Shown here piece after piece: positions 37,882 to 46,892 of a stretch of DNA of 64,000 bases. Position numbers and translations under genes: made by a program. The stretch lies in assembly GCF_000317065.1 (NCBI RefSeq), contig NC_019701.1:1612001-1676000 (forward strand). Reading direction: 5' to 3'. The notes below the pieces were generated by a model. That model was given only the letters and a program-made list of their open reading frames with translations, was not told the origin of the DNA and ran no database searches. The stretch is from Pseudanabaena sp. PCC 7367. GTDB taxonomy: Bacteria; Cyanobacteriota; Cyanobacteriia; Pseudanabaenales; Pseudanabaenaceae. Each line of letters opens with the position of its first letter. Position 1 is the first letter of the stretch.

Positions 37882-38026
37882 CACTTACCTGATTACTTGA
37901 GGGCAAAGAACAATTCGATCGCATATGGCGATTAGCAATTTATAAACATCCCATGTGCAGATGCTATTAGGGAGCGCTAATTAAAATGGTCGATTTAAAT
38001 TTTTGGCTACCAACTAGACAGCTAAA

Positions 38027-39163
38027 TTAGTTGTATTTGAACAGCTCGATCTGCGGCTGGGTTGTCTGGTTGAGTTGAGGTAACTGGATCGTAAACATAC
38101 TCCCCTTACCTTCCTCACTACTAACCCTGATGCTACCAGACAGATTGTCTAAACACCGCTTGACGATCGTTAGGCCCAAACCATTACCCCGATGGCCACT
38201 AACATTCCTGGCTCGGAAAAAGGGATTAAATAACCTTGCCACATCACCAGCAGGAATACCAATGCCCTGATCGCATACCCTGATTTCTATTTCCGAATCA
38301 AGGCAAGCCAGATACACCTCAACTTTGCCATTGGCAGGGGAATACTTAATTGCATTAGAAATGAGATTATACAAAATATGGTGTAGCAATCGTTGATCGG
38401 TATAAAACAGCTGCGAACAATCGAGGCTATGAAATTCTATTTGATTACGATCGCCACTATTATGGCTAACTTCGTCGATTACCTGCCGACAAAAATCAAC
38501 CAGATCGATCGGTGCTATGTGGAGCTGTTCTGAAGTAGTGTCAGCACAATCGGTGGTGAGAACATCTTCCATCAACTGATTGAGATGCTCTACGGAAGCC
38601 TTAATCCGATTCAAGCATCTTAGCTTTTGAGCCTCAGTGCCTCTCTCCTCATACCGTTGGATCAGGTCAAGAGACATCAAAATTGAGGTTAGTGGGGCGC
38701 GACCATCATGACAAAGCATGGAGATTAGCTCTGATTTAAATGCTTTGAGTTTCTCAGCTTGAGAAAGTTGCTGCCTGATCCCAGTTTTAGCATGGTGGCG
38801 ATCCAGGGCAACTTTGATCGCTATTTGCAATTGCATTTCCGACGCTGGCTTAACCACAAAACCATAGGGTTTAATATTCTGAGCCTGGGTAATCAATGGA
38901 TAATCGATCTGCTCGGTCAGGAATACAACTGGAACATACAGTTCCGACTGCACGATCGCCGCTGCTTCGATGCCATCAGCTTTTTCCTTTAAGCTAATTT
39001 CAGTAACTACCAGATCCGGCATTAGTACCCCGGTTAGCGCAATCAGTTCCTGGCTACTACTAGCGATCGCCACCACATGGTAGCCAAACCGCATCAGCGT
39101 GCTGCGTAATTCAAGCGCATTTTTTATATTTGCATCTGCAATAATAAGATTTATTTTTGACAT
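38027..39163 (-). CDS. Receiver-histidine kinase with substituted phosphoacceptor
   Basis: A 378-residue soluble protein. Residues 1-120 are a response-regulator receiver and residues 140-378 a kinase core. The receiver keeps Thr83 (FLTEQ) and Lys105 (FVVKPAS), but the phosphoacceptor place (PDLVVTEISL) has Glu55 instead of Asp, and the first acidic pair is AD. It therefore probably cannot be phosphorylated and may be fixed in one state. The kinase has His152 in SMLCHDGRAPLTS (a variant H-box), N-box NLISNAIKYS, DQGIGIP and GNGLGLTIVK. ATG at 39163. No partner response regulator is adjacent. Confidence 0.88.
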   Translation of the reverse strand: MSKINLIIADANIKNALELRSTLMRFGYHVVAIASSSQELIALTGVLMPDLVVTEISLKEKADGIEAAAIVQSELYVPVVFLTEQIDYPLITQAQNIKPYGFVVKPASEMQLQIAIKVALDRHHAKTGIRQQLSQAEKLKAFKSELISMLCHDGRAPLTSILMSLDLIQRYEERGTEAQKLRCLNRIKASVEHLNQLMEDVLTTDCADTTSEQLHIAPIDLVDFCRQVIDEVSHNSGDRNQIEFHSLDCSQLFYTDQRLLHHILYNLISNAIKYSPANGKVEVYLACLDSEIEIRVCDQGIGIPAGDVARLFNPFFRARNVSGHRGNGLGLTIVKRCLDNLSGSIRVSSEEGKGSMFTIQLPQLNQTTQPQIELFKYN

Positions 39164-39987
39164 GACCGCATCCCCTCATTGCTTGAATAAATTAGGTTCA
39201 AGCGCCGTGAATAACTGTGATGCACCTAATCTAAGTTTCAAGCCCCCAATTAGGAGTAGGTTGAACCGATCGCTGTTGCTAATTGGCTTGACCGATTAGA
39301 CCAATGTCCAATTAAGCAGACTTTAGACAAACACATGTATGGTAGGAATCCCAATAGTCAAAATATCTGGCTCTAAAAACGTGTCACATTCGAGAGCCGT
39401 GTAAATTGCAACTAATCAGTCTGAGGCGATCGCCATTACCGATTATTCTCTGTTTCAATTCAATGCAGATGCAGGCTTAACTCAAAGGCAACCCAACCAA
39501 TACCATCCAGATAATCTAATAACTCTGAGCTAGTAGGGCTGGTTTATGCCCCGGCTCAAAAATTTAAGTCGGTTCTTACTTAATCTAATTATTACCTCAA
39601 AAAGTAAAGATCTCGGTATTTTTATTACGATTTACTAAAAATAACACCTGCGATAGAGGCAGTGAAATCAACTTACTCACAAATAGGTAACTATTCCATT
39701 CCTTGCAAAGTTAAACATGACAGGACATGAACGCAAATCTAACCATAAGTATAAATTGAGGATAAATACAGTGCCAATCTGGCTCTAGCTATTCATTTCA
39801 AGGCATAGCTGCTCAAGCTGGTCTGGTAAAGTTAGCCATACTAGATCCTGGCGATCGCTTGCTTTATTTTGAATGCGTCAGTAACTATTCTGACTCACAT
39901 CAAGTTCTTGAGGTTTCAATTGCGATCTCAGTATGGCAACCTAAACTCTGGCCGAGCAATTGTTTTTGATAATTATTTGATGATTAC
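39164..39987. other. 824-base spacer between the kinase and trpD
   Basis: No supportable gene. The sequence is AT-rich with scattered CGATCG sites. It contains the promoter of the receiver-kinase gene at its left edge. I saw no hairpin-T-run or tRNA. Confidence 0.4.
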
Positions 39988-41022
39988 CTAATTACTCAAA
40001 AAATCTACCAGTTCGGTTAGTTTTTGCCACGCTGCACCACTATCAATGATTTCGCCGGCTTGGTTAGCTCCTGCTTGCCAACTTGCCGACTGACCAGTGA
40101 TGCGCAGAGCAATCCCAGCATTTAAAGCAACACAATCCCTTTGCGCCTTTGTACCTTTACCCTGCAATAGCGATCGCAATATTTCCGCATTTGCGGCCAC
40201 ATCGCCCCCCTGCAAAGCTTCGATCGGTGCTGATGCTAGCCCCACTTCTGCCGATGCGATCGTGCTTAGTTCCACCTTATCGCCTTCCACGATCGCCAGA
40301 TCGGTGAGATCGCCTAATCCAGCTTCATCCAAACCCTCGCGGCTATGGAGAACCACTGCCTGTTGCCGCCCCATGATTTTAAGGGCTTCCGCCACGATCG
40401 CAATTAGCTCCTGATTATAGACCCCTAGAACCTGGGCAGTGGGCAAGAGCGGATTTACCAATGGCCCAATTAGATTAAAAATGGTGCGAATTTTCAGTGC
40501 CTTGCGGATTGGGACAACCGCTTTCATCGCCGGATGCCAACTAGGGGCAAACAAAAAGGTAATGCCAACTTCCGCGATCGCGGCATGAATCTTTTCCGTT
40601 GGCGAGTTCAGCTTAATCCCCAGAGCCTCCAGCACATCAGCAGAGCCCGACTTACTGGAAACAGCGCGATTGCCATGCTTTGCGACCGGAACTCCAGCAG
40701 CGGCAGCCACAAACGCCACTGCGGTGGAAATATTAAAGGTACTTTTGCCATCACCACCCGTACCGCAGGTATCGAGCAACATCGGCAAATTACCGGTAGA
40801 CATTGATTGCCCCAACGAAGAGCGTTGCAACACATTGGCCATTGCCGCCAATTCCACTGCATCCACGCTTTTACATTGCAGGGCGGTCAAAATGCCACCA
40901 GAGATTTCTGGGGCGATCGCTCCGGCTAGCCAACCTTCCATTAGCTGAGTAGCTTGTTCAGCGGATAGGGATTGGCGATCGATTAGCTGCTGCAATAAAG
41001 CCGACCAGTTGTACTCTGTCAT
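39988..41022 (-). CDS. trpD: Anthranilate phosphoribosyltransferase TrpD
   Basis: Second step of tryptophan synthesis: anthranilate plus PRPP to phosphoribosylanthranilate. Key motifs are [19 protein letters not shown] (PRPP and magnesium binding), [40 protein letters not shown] and [20 protein letters not shown]. The 344-residue length is normal. I chose the ATG at 41022; a TTG at 41037 would add five residues. It stands alone with long spacers on both sides, as trp genes usually are scattered in cyanobacteria. Confidence 0.95.
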   Translation of the reverse strand: MTEYNWSALLQQLIDRQSLSAEQATQLMEGWLAGAIAPEISGGILTALQCKSVDAVELAAMANVLQRSSLGQSMSTGNLPMLLDTCGTGGDGKSTFNISTAVAFVAAAAGVPVAKHGNRAVSSKSGSADVLEALGIKLNSPTEKIHAAIAEVGITFLFAPSWHPAMKAVVPIRKALKIRTIFNLIGPLVNPLLPTAQVLGVYNQELIAIVAEALKIMGRQQAVVLHSREGLDEAGLGDLTDLAIVEGDKVELSTIASAEVGLASAPIEALQGGDVAANAEILRSLLQGKGTKAQRDCVALNAGIALRITGQSASWQAGANQAGEIIDSGAAWQKLTELVDFLSN

Positions 41023-41121
41023 AATTGCTTTACTCAATTGCTCTACTCAAAACCTTGATGTTTGCGATCCACCCCAAATATTATCAGTCTGCCTTGACCT
41101 GTGGTAGCGATCAACATAGAA

Positions 41122-41201
41122 TTCCGGTTTAAAATATCAACTTCCGGTTTGAAATATCAACTTCTGGCTTTAAATATCAACTCTTGGCCTGAATAATCTA
41201 A
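41122..41201. repeat. 20-base degenerate tandem repeat
   Basis: Three units of TTCCGGTTTNAAATATCAAC follow each other at exact 20-base spacing, then a fourth, more diverged unit and a trailing fragment near 41203-41220. It lies about 100 bases upstream of the trpD start, in the 566-base gap (41038-41603) that also serves the flavoprotein gene. Confidence 0.75.
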
Positions 41202-41461
41202 AATTCTGGCCTAAAGGCCGCAAAGCGGGCGCATCTATAGTCGATCGATCGGCAGTAGATTAGCTATGGATTGACTTAACTACATGCAATCTTAAATATC
41301 GATTAAGGATTAATTATGGATCGAGCCTAAGTATGTCATAATCTGCCTTGGCATCAACTGCCATAGAAATTTATGGATACTAACTAGCGCTGCATTTCAA
41401 CCTTGATTATTTGTGATTCAGCTATTTGTTAGTTAGTCATAGCCTTGACCAAGCATTACTA

Positions 41462-41493
41462 TTAATCACGTATCAATTTAATCACGTATCAAT
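41462..41493. repeat. 16-base direct duplication (TTAATCACGTATCAAT)
   Basis: Two exact copies next to each other, about 110 bases upstream of the flavoprotein start codon. Confidence 0.8.
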
Positions 41494-41603
41494 CGCCTGG
41501 ACAGCCACCGACTAGTTGGATCAATGGCGATCGCATCCACGTAATCCACATCCACCAAGATTTAAGTTTTAAGAATTTAGGAATCAGGAACTAGATTTAA
41601 GCT

Positions 41604-43715
41604 ATGCAATTGCGCCAATTCTTGACTGCAACCAGCTTTGCCACTACCACAGCGATCACCACTACGATCGTAGCGATCGCGGCTCCCGTCAATGCTGCTC
41701 AACCTCCCCGCATCGATCAACAAATAGAATGCGAGATTTTGATTGTTGGTGGTGGCCTATCGGGAACAGCCGCTGCCTATGAAGGATTGTTGGCGGGGCG
41801 CACTGTCTGCATGACTGAAATTACCGATTGGGTTGGGGGGCAGATTTCAGCGCAGGGTACTTCTGCTTTGGATGAAAGACCGACGCAAAGGGAAATGCTA
41901 TTTTACGATCGGGGCTATAAAAAACTGCGCGATCGGATCGAGGAAAAATATGGCAGGCTCAATCCTGGTGGGTGCTGGGTCAGTGCCTCCTGTTTTTTTC
42001 CCCAGGATGGGCATGAGATTTTGCTGGGTCTGCTCAGAGAAGCAGAAGCGGAAGGAAACGGTAAGCTGAATTTGCTGTTTTCCACGGTAATTAAGGATCT
42101 AGAAATTACCGATGGCCAGATTAGAAGCGCGATCGCCATTACCCACACCCCCGCAACGGGAGCGCCGCCACTAAATACGTTTCCATTGTCGCAGATCATG
42201 CCGGAAGCCTATCGCTATGATAATTCAGAGCGGTTTACCAAAACAGTCACTAAGTTCATTCCCCAACCACCAAAGCCAGATCCAGAAACAGGTTTACCTG
42301 TGCCAAGACCAGCAAATAGCCCTGATTGGTATGTGATCGAAGCAACCGAGACGGGTGAGATTGTCGGCTTGGCCGATGTCCCCTATCGCCTGGGGATCGA
42401 TCCCCTCTCGCCCCGCGAACCATCTTCATCAAGTAAAACAGCTGATAACTACTGCACTCAGGGATTTACCTACACCTTTGCGATGGAAGCCACGGCGGAG
42501 CCACAAAATCATCAAACCCCTGAGCTATACGCCCAATATGCACCCTACTACAGCTATGAGCTAGAACGTTTGGCCAGCTTCCCCTTTGTATTTACCTATC
42601 GCCGCATTCATACTCCCACGCCAGAATTCTTTGAGACTGTTGATTTTAGCTTCTACAAGGAAGAAGAGGCGATCGTGGTGGGGGATATTTCGATGCAGAA
42701 CTGGACCTGGGGGAATGACTATCGCCCTGGCACCAGCAAGGATAATTTGATCTACAGCCGCGATCAACTGCAATCTAATGGTCAGCTTAATCCTGGCGGT
42801 TGGCTGGGTGGACTGCGGGTAAAAACCCTGTCCGAAGGGGAGCGGATTTCCTGGGGCTATTTCCATTGGTTGGTTTCTGGCACCACTGATTCGCGTCTGG
42901 ATAAACCAGCTACCACTGCCAAACCAGAGGAGGAAAAAAGTCAGCCTAGCATTAAGCAGCCTCGCCCCAATAATCGCTTTTTGTCTGGTCTTGATTCGCC
43001 GATGGGAACTGAGCATGGCCTGTCGAAGTATCCCTATATGCGTGAAGGCAGAAGAATTATTGGCAGACCTAGTTGGGGTAATCCAGAAGGATTTAAGATC
43101 GCTGAGATCGATATTTCGCGCCGCGACTATAACGATGAATATTACAAGACTAATCTGCCAGAGGATATGTATCGCAAGTTGCGGGTGGCGATCGCTGGTC
43201 TGGAAAAGGCAGCGGTGATCAGTGGGGATCTTGATAGTGCCGAAATTCCGGTACGCGCCCGATCGACCATTTATCCCGATGCGGTGGGTATTGGTCATTA
43301 TGCGATCGACTTTCATCCCTGTTTGGTTAAGTATCCAGTGGAAACCCCTGGTAATTTTGAACGCCCTGGTGAACGACGCGGCCAGGGGCAGGCCTATCCA
43401 TTCCAGATTCCGTTGCGGGCGATGATCCCTCAAAATCTAGATAATTTGATTGTGGCCGGGAAAAGCGTTGCCACCAGTCACATTGCCGCTGCTGCCTATC
43501 GGGTGCATTCCTTTGAATGGTCTTCGGGAGTAGCCGCCGGCACCGTGGCAGACTTCGCCCTCGAAAATGCGATCGCGCCCTTTGAAATGGTGGACGATCT
43601 ACCACGCCAGGAACCGCAGCTAGAGGCTTTTCAGCAACGTTTAAGGGAAAACGGCAATCCAATTTCTTTCCCCGATACTTCAATCTTTAATGAAGATTGG
43701 GAAGATTGGAAATAG
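41604..43715 (+). CDS. Exported FAD-dependent oxidoreductase
   Basis: A 703-residue flavoprotein. It begins with a signal peptide: MQLRQFLTATSF, then a Thr/Ala-rich hydrophobic run and a VNA-AQ type cleavage near residue 32. The dinucleotide-binding motif IVGGGLSGTAAAYEGL follows at about residue 47. A second conserved part lies near the C-terminus (IPLRAMIPQNLDNLIVAGKS, then AAAYRVHSFEW), typical of the FAD_oxidored family. The substrate is unknown. The signal has no twin-arginine pair, which is unusual for a cofactor-binding exported protein. ATG at 41604; alone on its strand. Confidence 0.8.
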   Translation: MQLRQFLTATSFATTTAITTTIVAIAAPVNAAQPPRIDQQIECEILIVGGGLSGTAAAYEGLLAGRTVCMTEITDWVGGQISAQGTSALDERPTQREMLFYDRGYKKLRDRIEEKYGRLNPGGCWVSASCFFPQDGHEILLGLLREAEAEGNGKLNLLFSTVIKDLEITDGQIRSAIAITHTPATGAPPLNTFPLSQIMPEAYRYDNSERFTKTVTKFIPQPPKPDPETGLPVPRPANSPDWYVIEATETGEIVGLADVPYRLGIDPLSPREPSSSSKTADNYCTQGFTYTFAMEATAEPQNHQTPELYAQYAPYYSYELERLASFPFVFTYRRIHTPTPEFFETVDFSFYKEEEAIVVGDISMQNWTWGNDYRPGTSKDNLIYSRDQLQSNGQLNPGGWLGGLRVKTLSEGERISWGYFHWLVSGTTDSRLDKPATTAKPEEEKSQPSIKQPRPNNRFLSGLDSPMGTEHGLSKYPYMREGRRIIGRPSWGNPEGFKIAEIDISRRDYNDEYYKTNLPEDMYRKLRVAIAGLEKAAVISGDLDSAEIPVRARSTIYPDAVGIGHYAIDFHPCLVKYPVETPGNFERPGERRGQGQAYPFQIPLRAMIPQNLDNLIVAGKSVATSHIAAAAYRVHSFEWSSGVAAGTVADFALENAIAPFEMVDDLPRQEPQLEAFQQRLRENGNPISFPDTSIFNEDWEDWK

Positions 43716-43853
43716 TCTCAATGCCGCAATGCCTGGAGCAACTCAAGTATGGCAGTCTGTGGCGCAAGGGTGGAGATAGCCAGAGCATGGTTCATACATC
43801 GCAAACCGTTAGGTTCAACCCACTCGAAATTCAGTCCACCCGCAAGGATTGAA

Positions 43854-44303
43854 CTATAAAAACCATTCCTTCAACTCTTGCACATAATAATCAGGGAAGC
43901 TGTGGCCGATCGCTGCCTCCACAATTTCCTCCAAATAGCCATCCATAGGAATGCCAGACAGCTCATCGGTAGCGATATAGATCAATGCCTCGATCGGTGC
44001 AACCGGTTCCGAATCGATCGGCAAGTTGAGCAGGTTCACCTGGGCGATCGCCCGTTCATATAGCTCCAGGTCTATGTCTTCGTAGTCATCCAACACCGCC
44101 TCGTGATCCGGCGTGATTTGCCATACCACCCCATAAACTTTGCTAACCGGTGATTGAACAACCGTGGCCACACCCTGACTATTGATTAAAAAGCGATTGT
44201 TGGGTAGCTCGGCAACACCGACCAGGATCGCCCCTGGACAGCGCTCTTGCATCCCCGCAATCACAATATTAGAACCATAGCCAAAGTAATATCGATATGC
44301 CAT
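43854..44303 (-). CDS. Gamma-glutamylcyclotransferase-like protein
   Basis: A 149-residue protein with the GGCT fold. The start YYFGYGSNIV gives the substrate-loop YGSN motif, and VYGVVWQITPDHEAVLDDYE carries the region of the catalytic Glu. The family splits gamma-glutamyl compounds to 5-oxoproline, or acts in related cyclisation; the substrate is not certain here. The C-terminal helix ends with ELKEWFL. I chose the ATG at 44303, because family proteins begin directly before the YGSN strand; an ATG at 44321 would add six residues. Neither has a strong ribosome site. Confidence 0.75.
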   Translation of the reverse strand: MAYRYYFGYGSNIVIAGMQERCPGAILVGVAELPNNRFLINSQGVATVVQSPVSKVYGVVWQITPDHEAVLDDYEDIDLELYERAIAQVNLLNLPIDSEPVAPIEALIYIATDELSGIPMDGYLEEIVEAAIGHSFPDYYVQELKEWFL

Positions 44304-44510
44304 TAGACTCACATTAAGCATCTTGCTGTGCGCTACAGCATTTAATGTACTACAGCCAATGGCAAGATCATCTTTTTGCCAACCAAATCTTATTTACCAA
44401 GTCAGCATTGTGATGCCCTGGCGAGAATATCTAGGGCAGCTTCAAACGATCGCCCTGGCAAGGATAGCGATCGCTCCCAGCATTTATATAGCCAAATATA
44501 TAATCAAGCC

Positions 44511-44678
44511 TTAAGAGGCCGAGCCACCAACCCGATATTTTGGCTTTACAGTAGGCATCTGATACCGCATGTTCATATCGCGCAGATTCTCTACCTCGTC
44601 GATCAGCTCCCTTAACTCCCAATCGCCCCAACCATGCATTTGAGCGACCATTCCTTTTACTCTCATTGAAGTAGTCAT
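44511..44678 (-). CDS. Small protein, 55 aa, family not recognised
   Basis: This frame runs from ATG 44678 to TAA 44511. The start is preceded by GGGAGTAAGGAAA, a purine-rich ribosome-site-like stretch. The product begins MTTSMRVKGMVAQMHGWGDW, continues with an acidic amphipathic helix (ELRELIDEVENLRDM) and ends in a basic, Pro/Gly-rich tail (PTVKPKYRVGGSAS). The helix pattern and the stop-free in-frame reading look like a real protein. It lies in the 1-kb stretch between the GGCT-like gene and the methyltransferase, where nothing else is encoded. Function unknown. Confidence 0.55.
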   Translation of the reverse strand: MTTSMRVKGMVAQMHGWGDWELRELIDEVENLRDMNMRYQMPTVKPKYRVGGSAS

Positions 44679-45324
44679 TTTCCTTACTCCCAGATTTGAT
44701 TTAATGGATTTAGTGATTTTTAGACTGGTAGTTACAACCCATCACGATCGCTACGATGCAACTCCACCAGGCTAAGCCACGATCGATCTACCAGCAGAAA
44801 ACTTAATTCCCCTCACCTCCAGATGCATTGATATATATGCACCGCTAACTAAATTGTAAAAAATGTTACAAAACACTGGTGGCGATCTTCAGGTTTCTTA
44901 ATGCACTAGATTAGTGGCGATCGCAATTCTTCCTCAGCCTTACTGCAATTACCAGCACCTTAAGCCGATTCATTTTTCCTGGTTCAATTATGTCCTGGGT
45001 GAATTTGTACCAGCCAGCATACTTATGATTTAATATGCGATCGCCTCAATATACAACTTGCATTAATCAAATTCCCATTGTCAAAGCTGGCATATATAGC
45101 CAGGCGGTTTGTCATGATTTGCTTTTCTAGGTTTAGGACGTATATTAGAACTCTTGCGAAGGCATTGCACATGGTTGGCATGATTTAACAATTAATCGAT
45201 CGGTCAAACTGATATCAGGCATAAATTTGATATCTTGGTTAGCAGCATTTTCATCTTTGGATTATGTAATGCCTCTCCTTCAAAATTGAATTAGTTATAA
45301 GTTGAGCAAATTGAGCAACACAAT
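44679..45324. other. 646-base spacer upstream of the methyltransferase gene
   Basis: AT-rich, with CGATCG sites and no gene or repeat I can support. It probably holds promoters for the 55-residue gene (left) and the methyltransferase (right). Confidence 0.4.
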
Positions 45325-46845
45325 ATGGGCAGGCATTCAAAAACCGTAGCAACAGATTGTGGCAAGGATCGCAGGTCGATCGGTTACTATGCTACGCCCC
45401 CATTTGTGGCTAAATTCCTAACCCGCAAGCTGCTGGAAATTCGATCTGATGGCGAGAACGTGATCGATCCCTGTGTGGGGAAGGGTGAGCTAGTTGCTGA
45501 TTTTGCGAGCGCCGGCAAGCGAGTAACCGGAATTGATCTGGTTGACTTTGCTACTCCCATTAATTATCAATTCTTTCAATTCTTAAACCATAATTTTATT
45601 GACCTCTATCAAGCAGCCCGATCGCCTGATTCCCTGCCTCAAACTGCGATCGACTTTACTCAGTTTGACTATTGGATCGCCAACCCACCCTACAACTGCC
45701 ATGAGGTTAACTATATTCAATCAAACAAAACGGAGCTAAAAAGACTGTTCCACGATGTGGGCGTTCATAACATGTATTCCATGTTCCTATCTGCGATCAT
45801 CGATCTGGCCGCTGAGGGTGCGGCGATCGGCCTAATCACGCTCGATTCGTTTTTGACAGCCAAAGCCCACACTAAGCTAAGAAGAAAGATCCTGGCACAG
45901 ACCACAATCCATTATTTATTACTCTGCCCCACGGATTTATTTAAGCCCCAGGGCGCAGATGTACGCACCTGCATCATGATTTTGCAGAAGGGAAAGCAGT
46001 TTGGGGATTTGGGTAATCAAATAAAAATCTGCAATCGCCCTAGTTCAACTAGTGAATTTCAATGCATTCTCCAAAAAGAAGAATTTACCCTGACCCAAGA
46101 GCAGGATATTGTGCTTGGCGATCTTGCGAGCGATCGGAACCGCGACAACCATGAATTTCTATTAGAAGTACCAGCCGAAATTAAACATCTCTTCAAAGAA
46201 CTACCAAGGCTAGGACAACGATTTAACTGTGTGACCGGAATTTCCACTGGCAACGATCGTAAGTATTTAGCCGATCGCCCCCAGCCTGGTTTTTCTGTGC
46301 CTTTTTACAAAAATCCTGGTACGCGTAAGTTCTACACCCGCCCAGATGCCTATATTTGCGATCGTTTCCTTGCCCTGGCCAAGCAGATTAAAAATTTTTC
46401 CGTTCGCAATCCCCATCTACTCTATCAGCCTGGGATCACCTGTTCTTCGATGGGAGTTCCATTCTCAGCCTGCTACCTACCACCCGGCAGTGCCTATGGC
46501 GTGAATGCAAATATTATTTGCGATCGGCAAGATATCTGGTGGTTGATCGCCTATTTAAACTCAGGCTTAGTTAGTTATTTAGTGAGGGGAATCCTAATTC
46601 GCACCAATATGATCACCTCCGGTTATGTGGCCAGGATTCCAATTCCTGATTTTGACTCAGCCACGAAATCAAGATTAGCAAAAATTTCCCAGGCTACCTA
46701 TCAGGAAGTCAAGCAGGAGCAAGGCCGCAACATCAGTCCAGCAACAGTTTTAATTACCAAGATCTGCTTTGACTATTTAAATATTTCTGCAAAAACAAGA
46801 GAATTAATTGGCGAATTCAATGCCGATTTGATCAAAAGAACTTAG
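45325..46845 (+). CDS. Orphan N6-adenine DNA methyltransferase
   Basis: A 506-residue class I methyltransferase of the Eco57I/gamma-like group. S-adenosylmethionine motif I is DPCVGKGELVADF (about residue 48), followed by GKRVTGIDL. The catalytic motif is NPPY in DYWIANPPYNCHE (about residue 118), marking adenine-N6 transfer. The C-terminal 200 residues resemble a target-recognition part (GVNANIICDRQDIWWLIAYL, then TSGYVARIPIPDF). No nuclease domain or neighbouring nuclease or specificity gene is present, so it is either an orphan or a type IIG relic without the nuclease. The target is not readable from sequence. Confidence 0.85.
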   Translation: MGRHSKTVATDCGKDRRSIGYYATPPFVAKFLTRKLLEIRSDGENVIDPCVGKGELVADFASAGKRVTGIDLVDFATPINYQFFQFLNHNFIDLYQAARSPDSLPQTAIDFTQFDYWIANPPYNCHEVNYIQSNKTELKRLFHDVGVHNMYSMFLSAIIDLAAEGAAIGLITLDSFLTAKAHTKLRRKILAQTTIHYLLLCPTDLFKPQGADVRTCIMILQKGKQFGDLGNQIKICNRPSSTSEFQCILQKEEFTLTQEQDIVLGDLASDRNRDNHEFLLEVPAEIKHLFKELPRLGQRFNCVTGISTGNDRKYLADRPQPGFSVPFYKNPGTRKFYTRPDAYICDRFLALAKQIKNFSVRNPHLLYQPGITCSSMGVPFSACYLPPGSAYGVNANIICDRQDIWWLIAYLNSGLVSYLVRGILIRTNMITSGYVARIPIPDFDSATKSRLAKISQATYQEVKQEQGRNISPATVLITKICFDYLNISAKTRELIGEFNADLIKRT

Positions 46846-46892
46846 TAAATGGTTGATTCTTCGCAGTATTGATAAAGAACTACTCGCATTAG

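Noticed and set aside
42561-43433. Long 290-codon frame opposite the flavoprotein
   Set aside because: It is the reverse strand of a clearly conserved gene and has no family sequence or ribosome site.
44323-44514. 63-codon frame on the plus strand after the GGCT-like gene
   Set aside because: It has no ribosome site, unusual composition and overlaps the better-supported 55-residue gene region.
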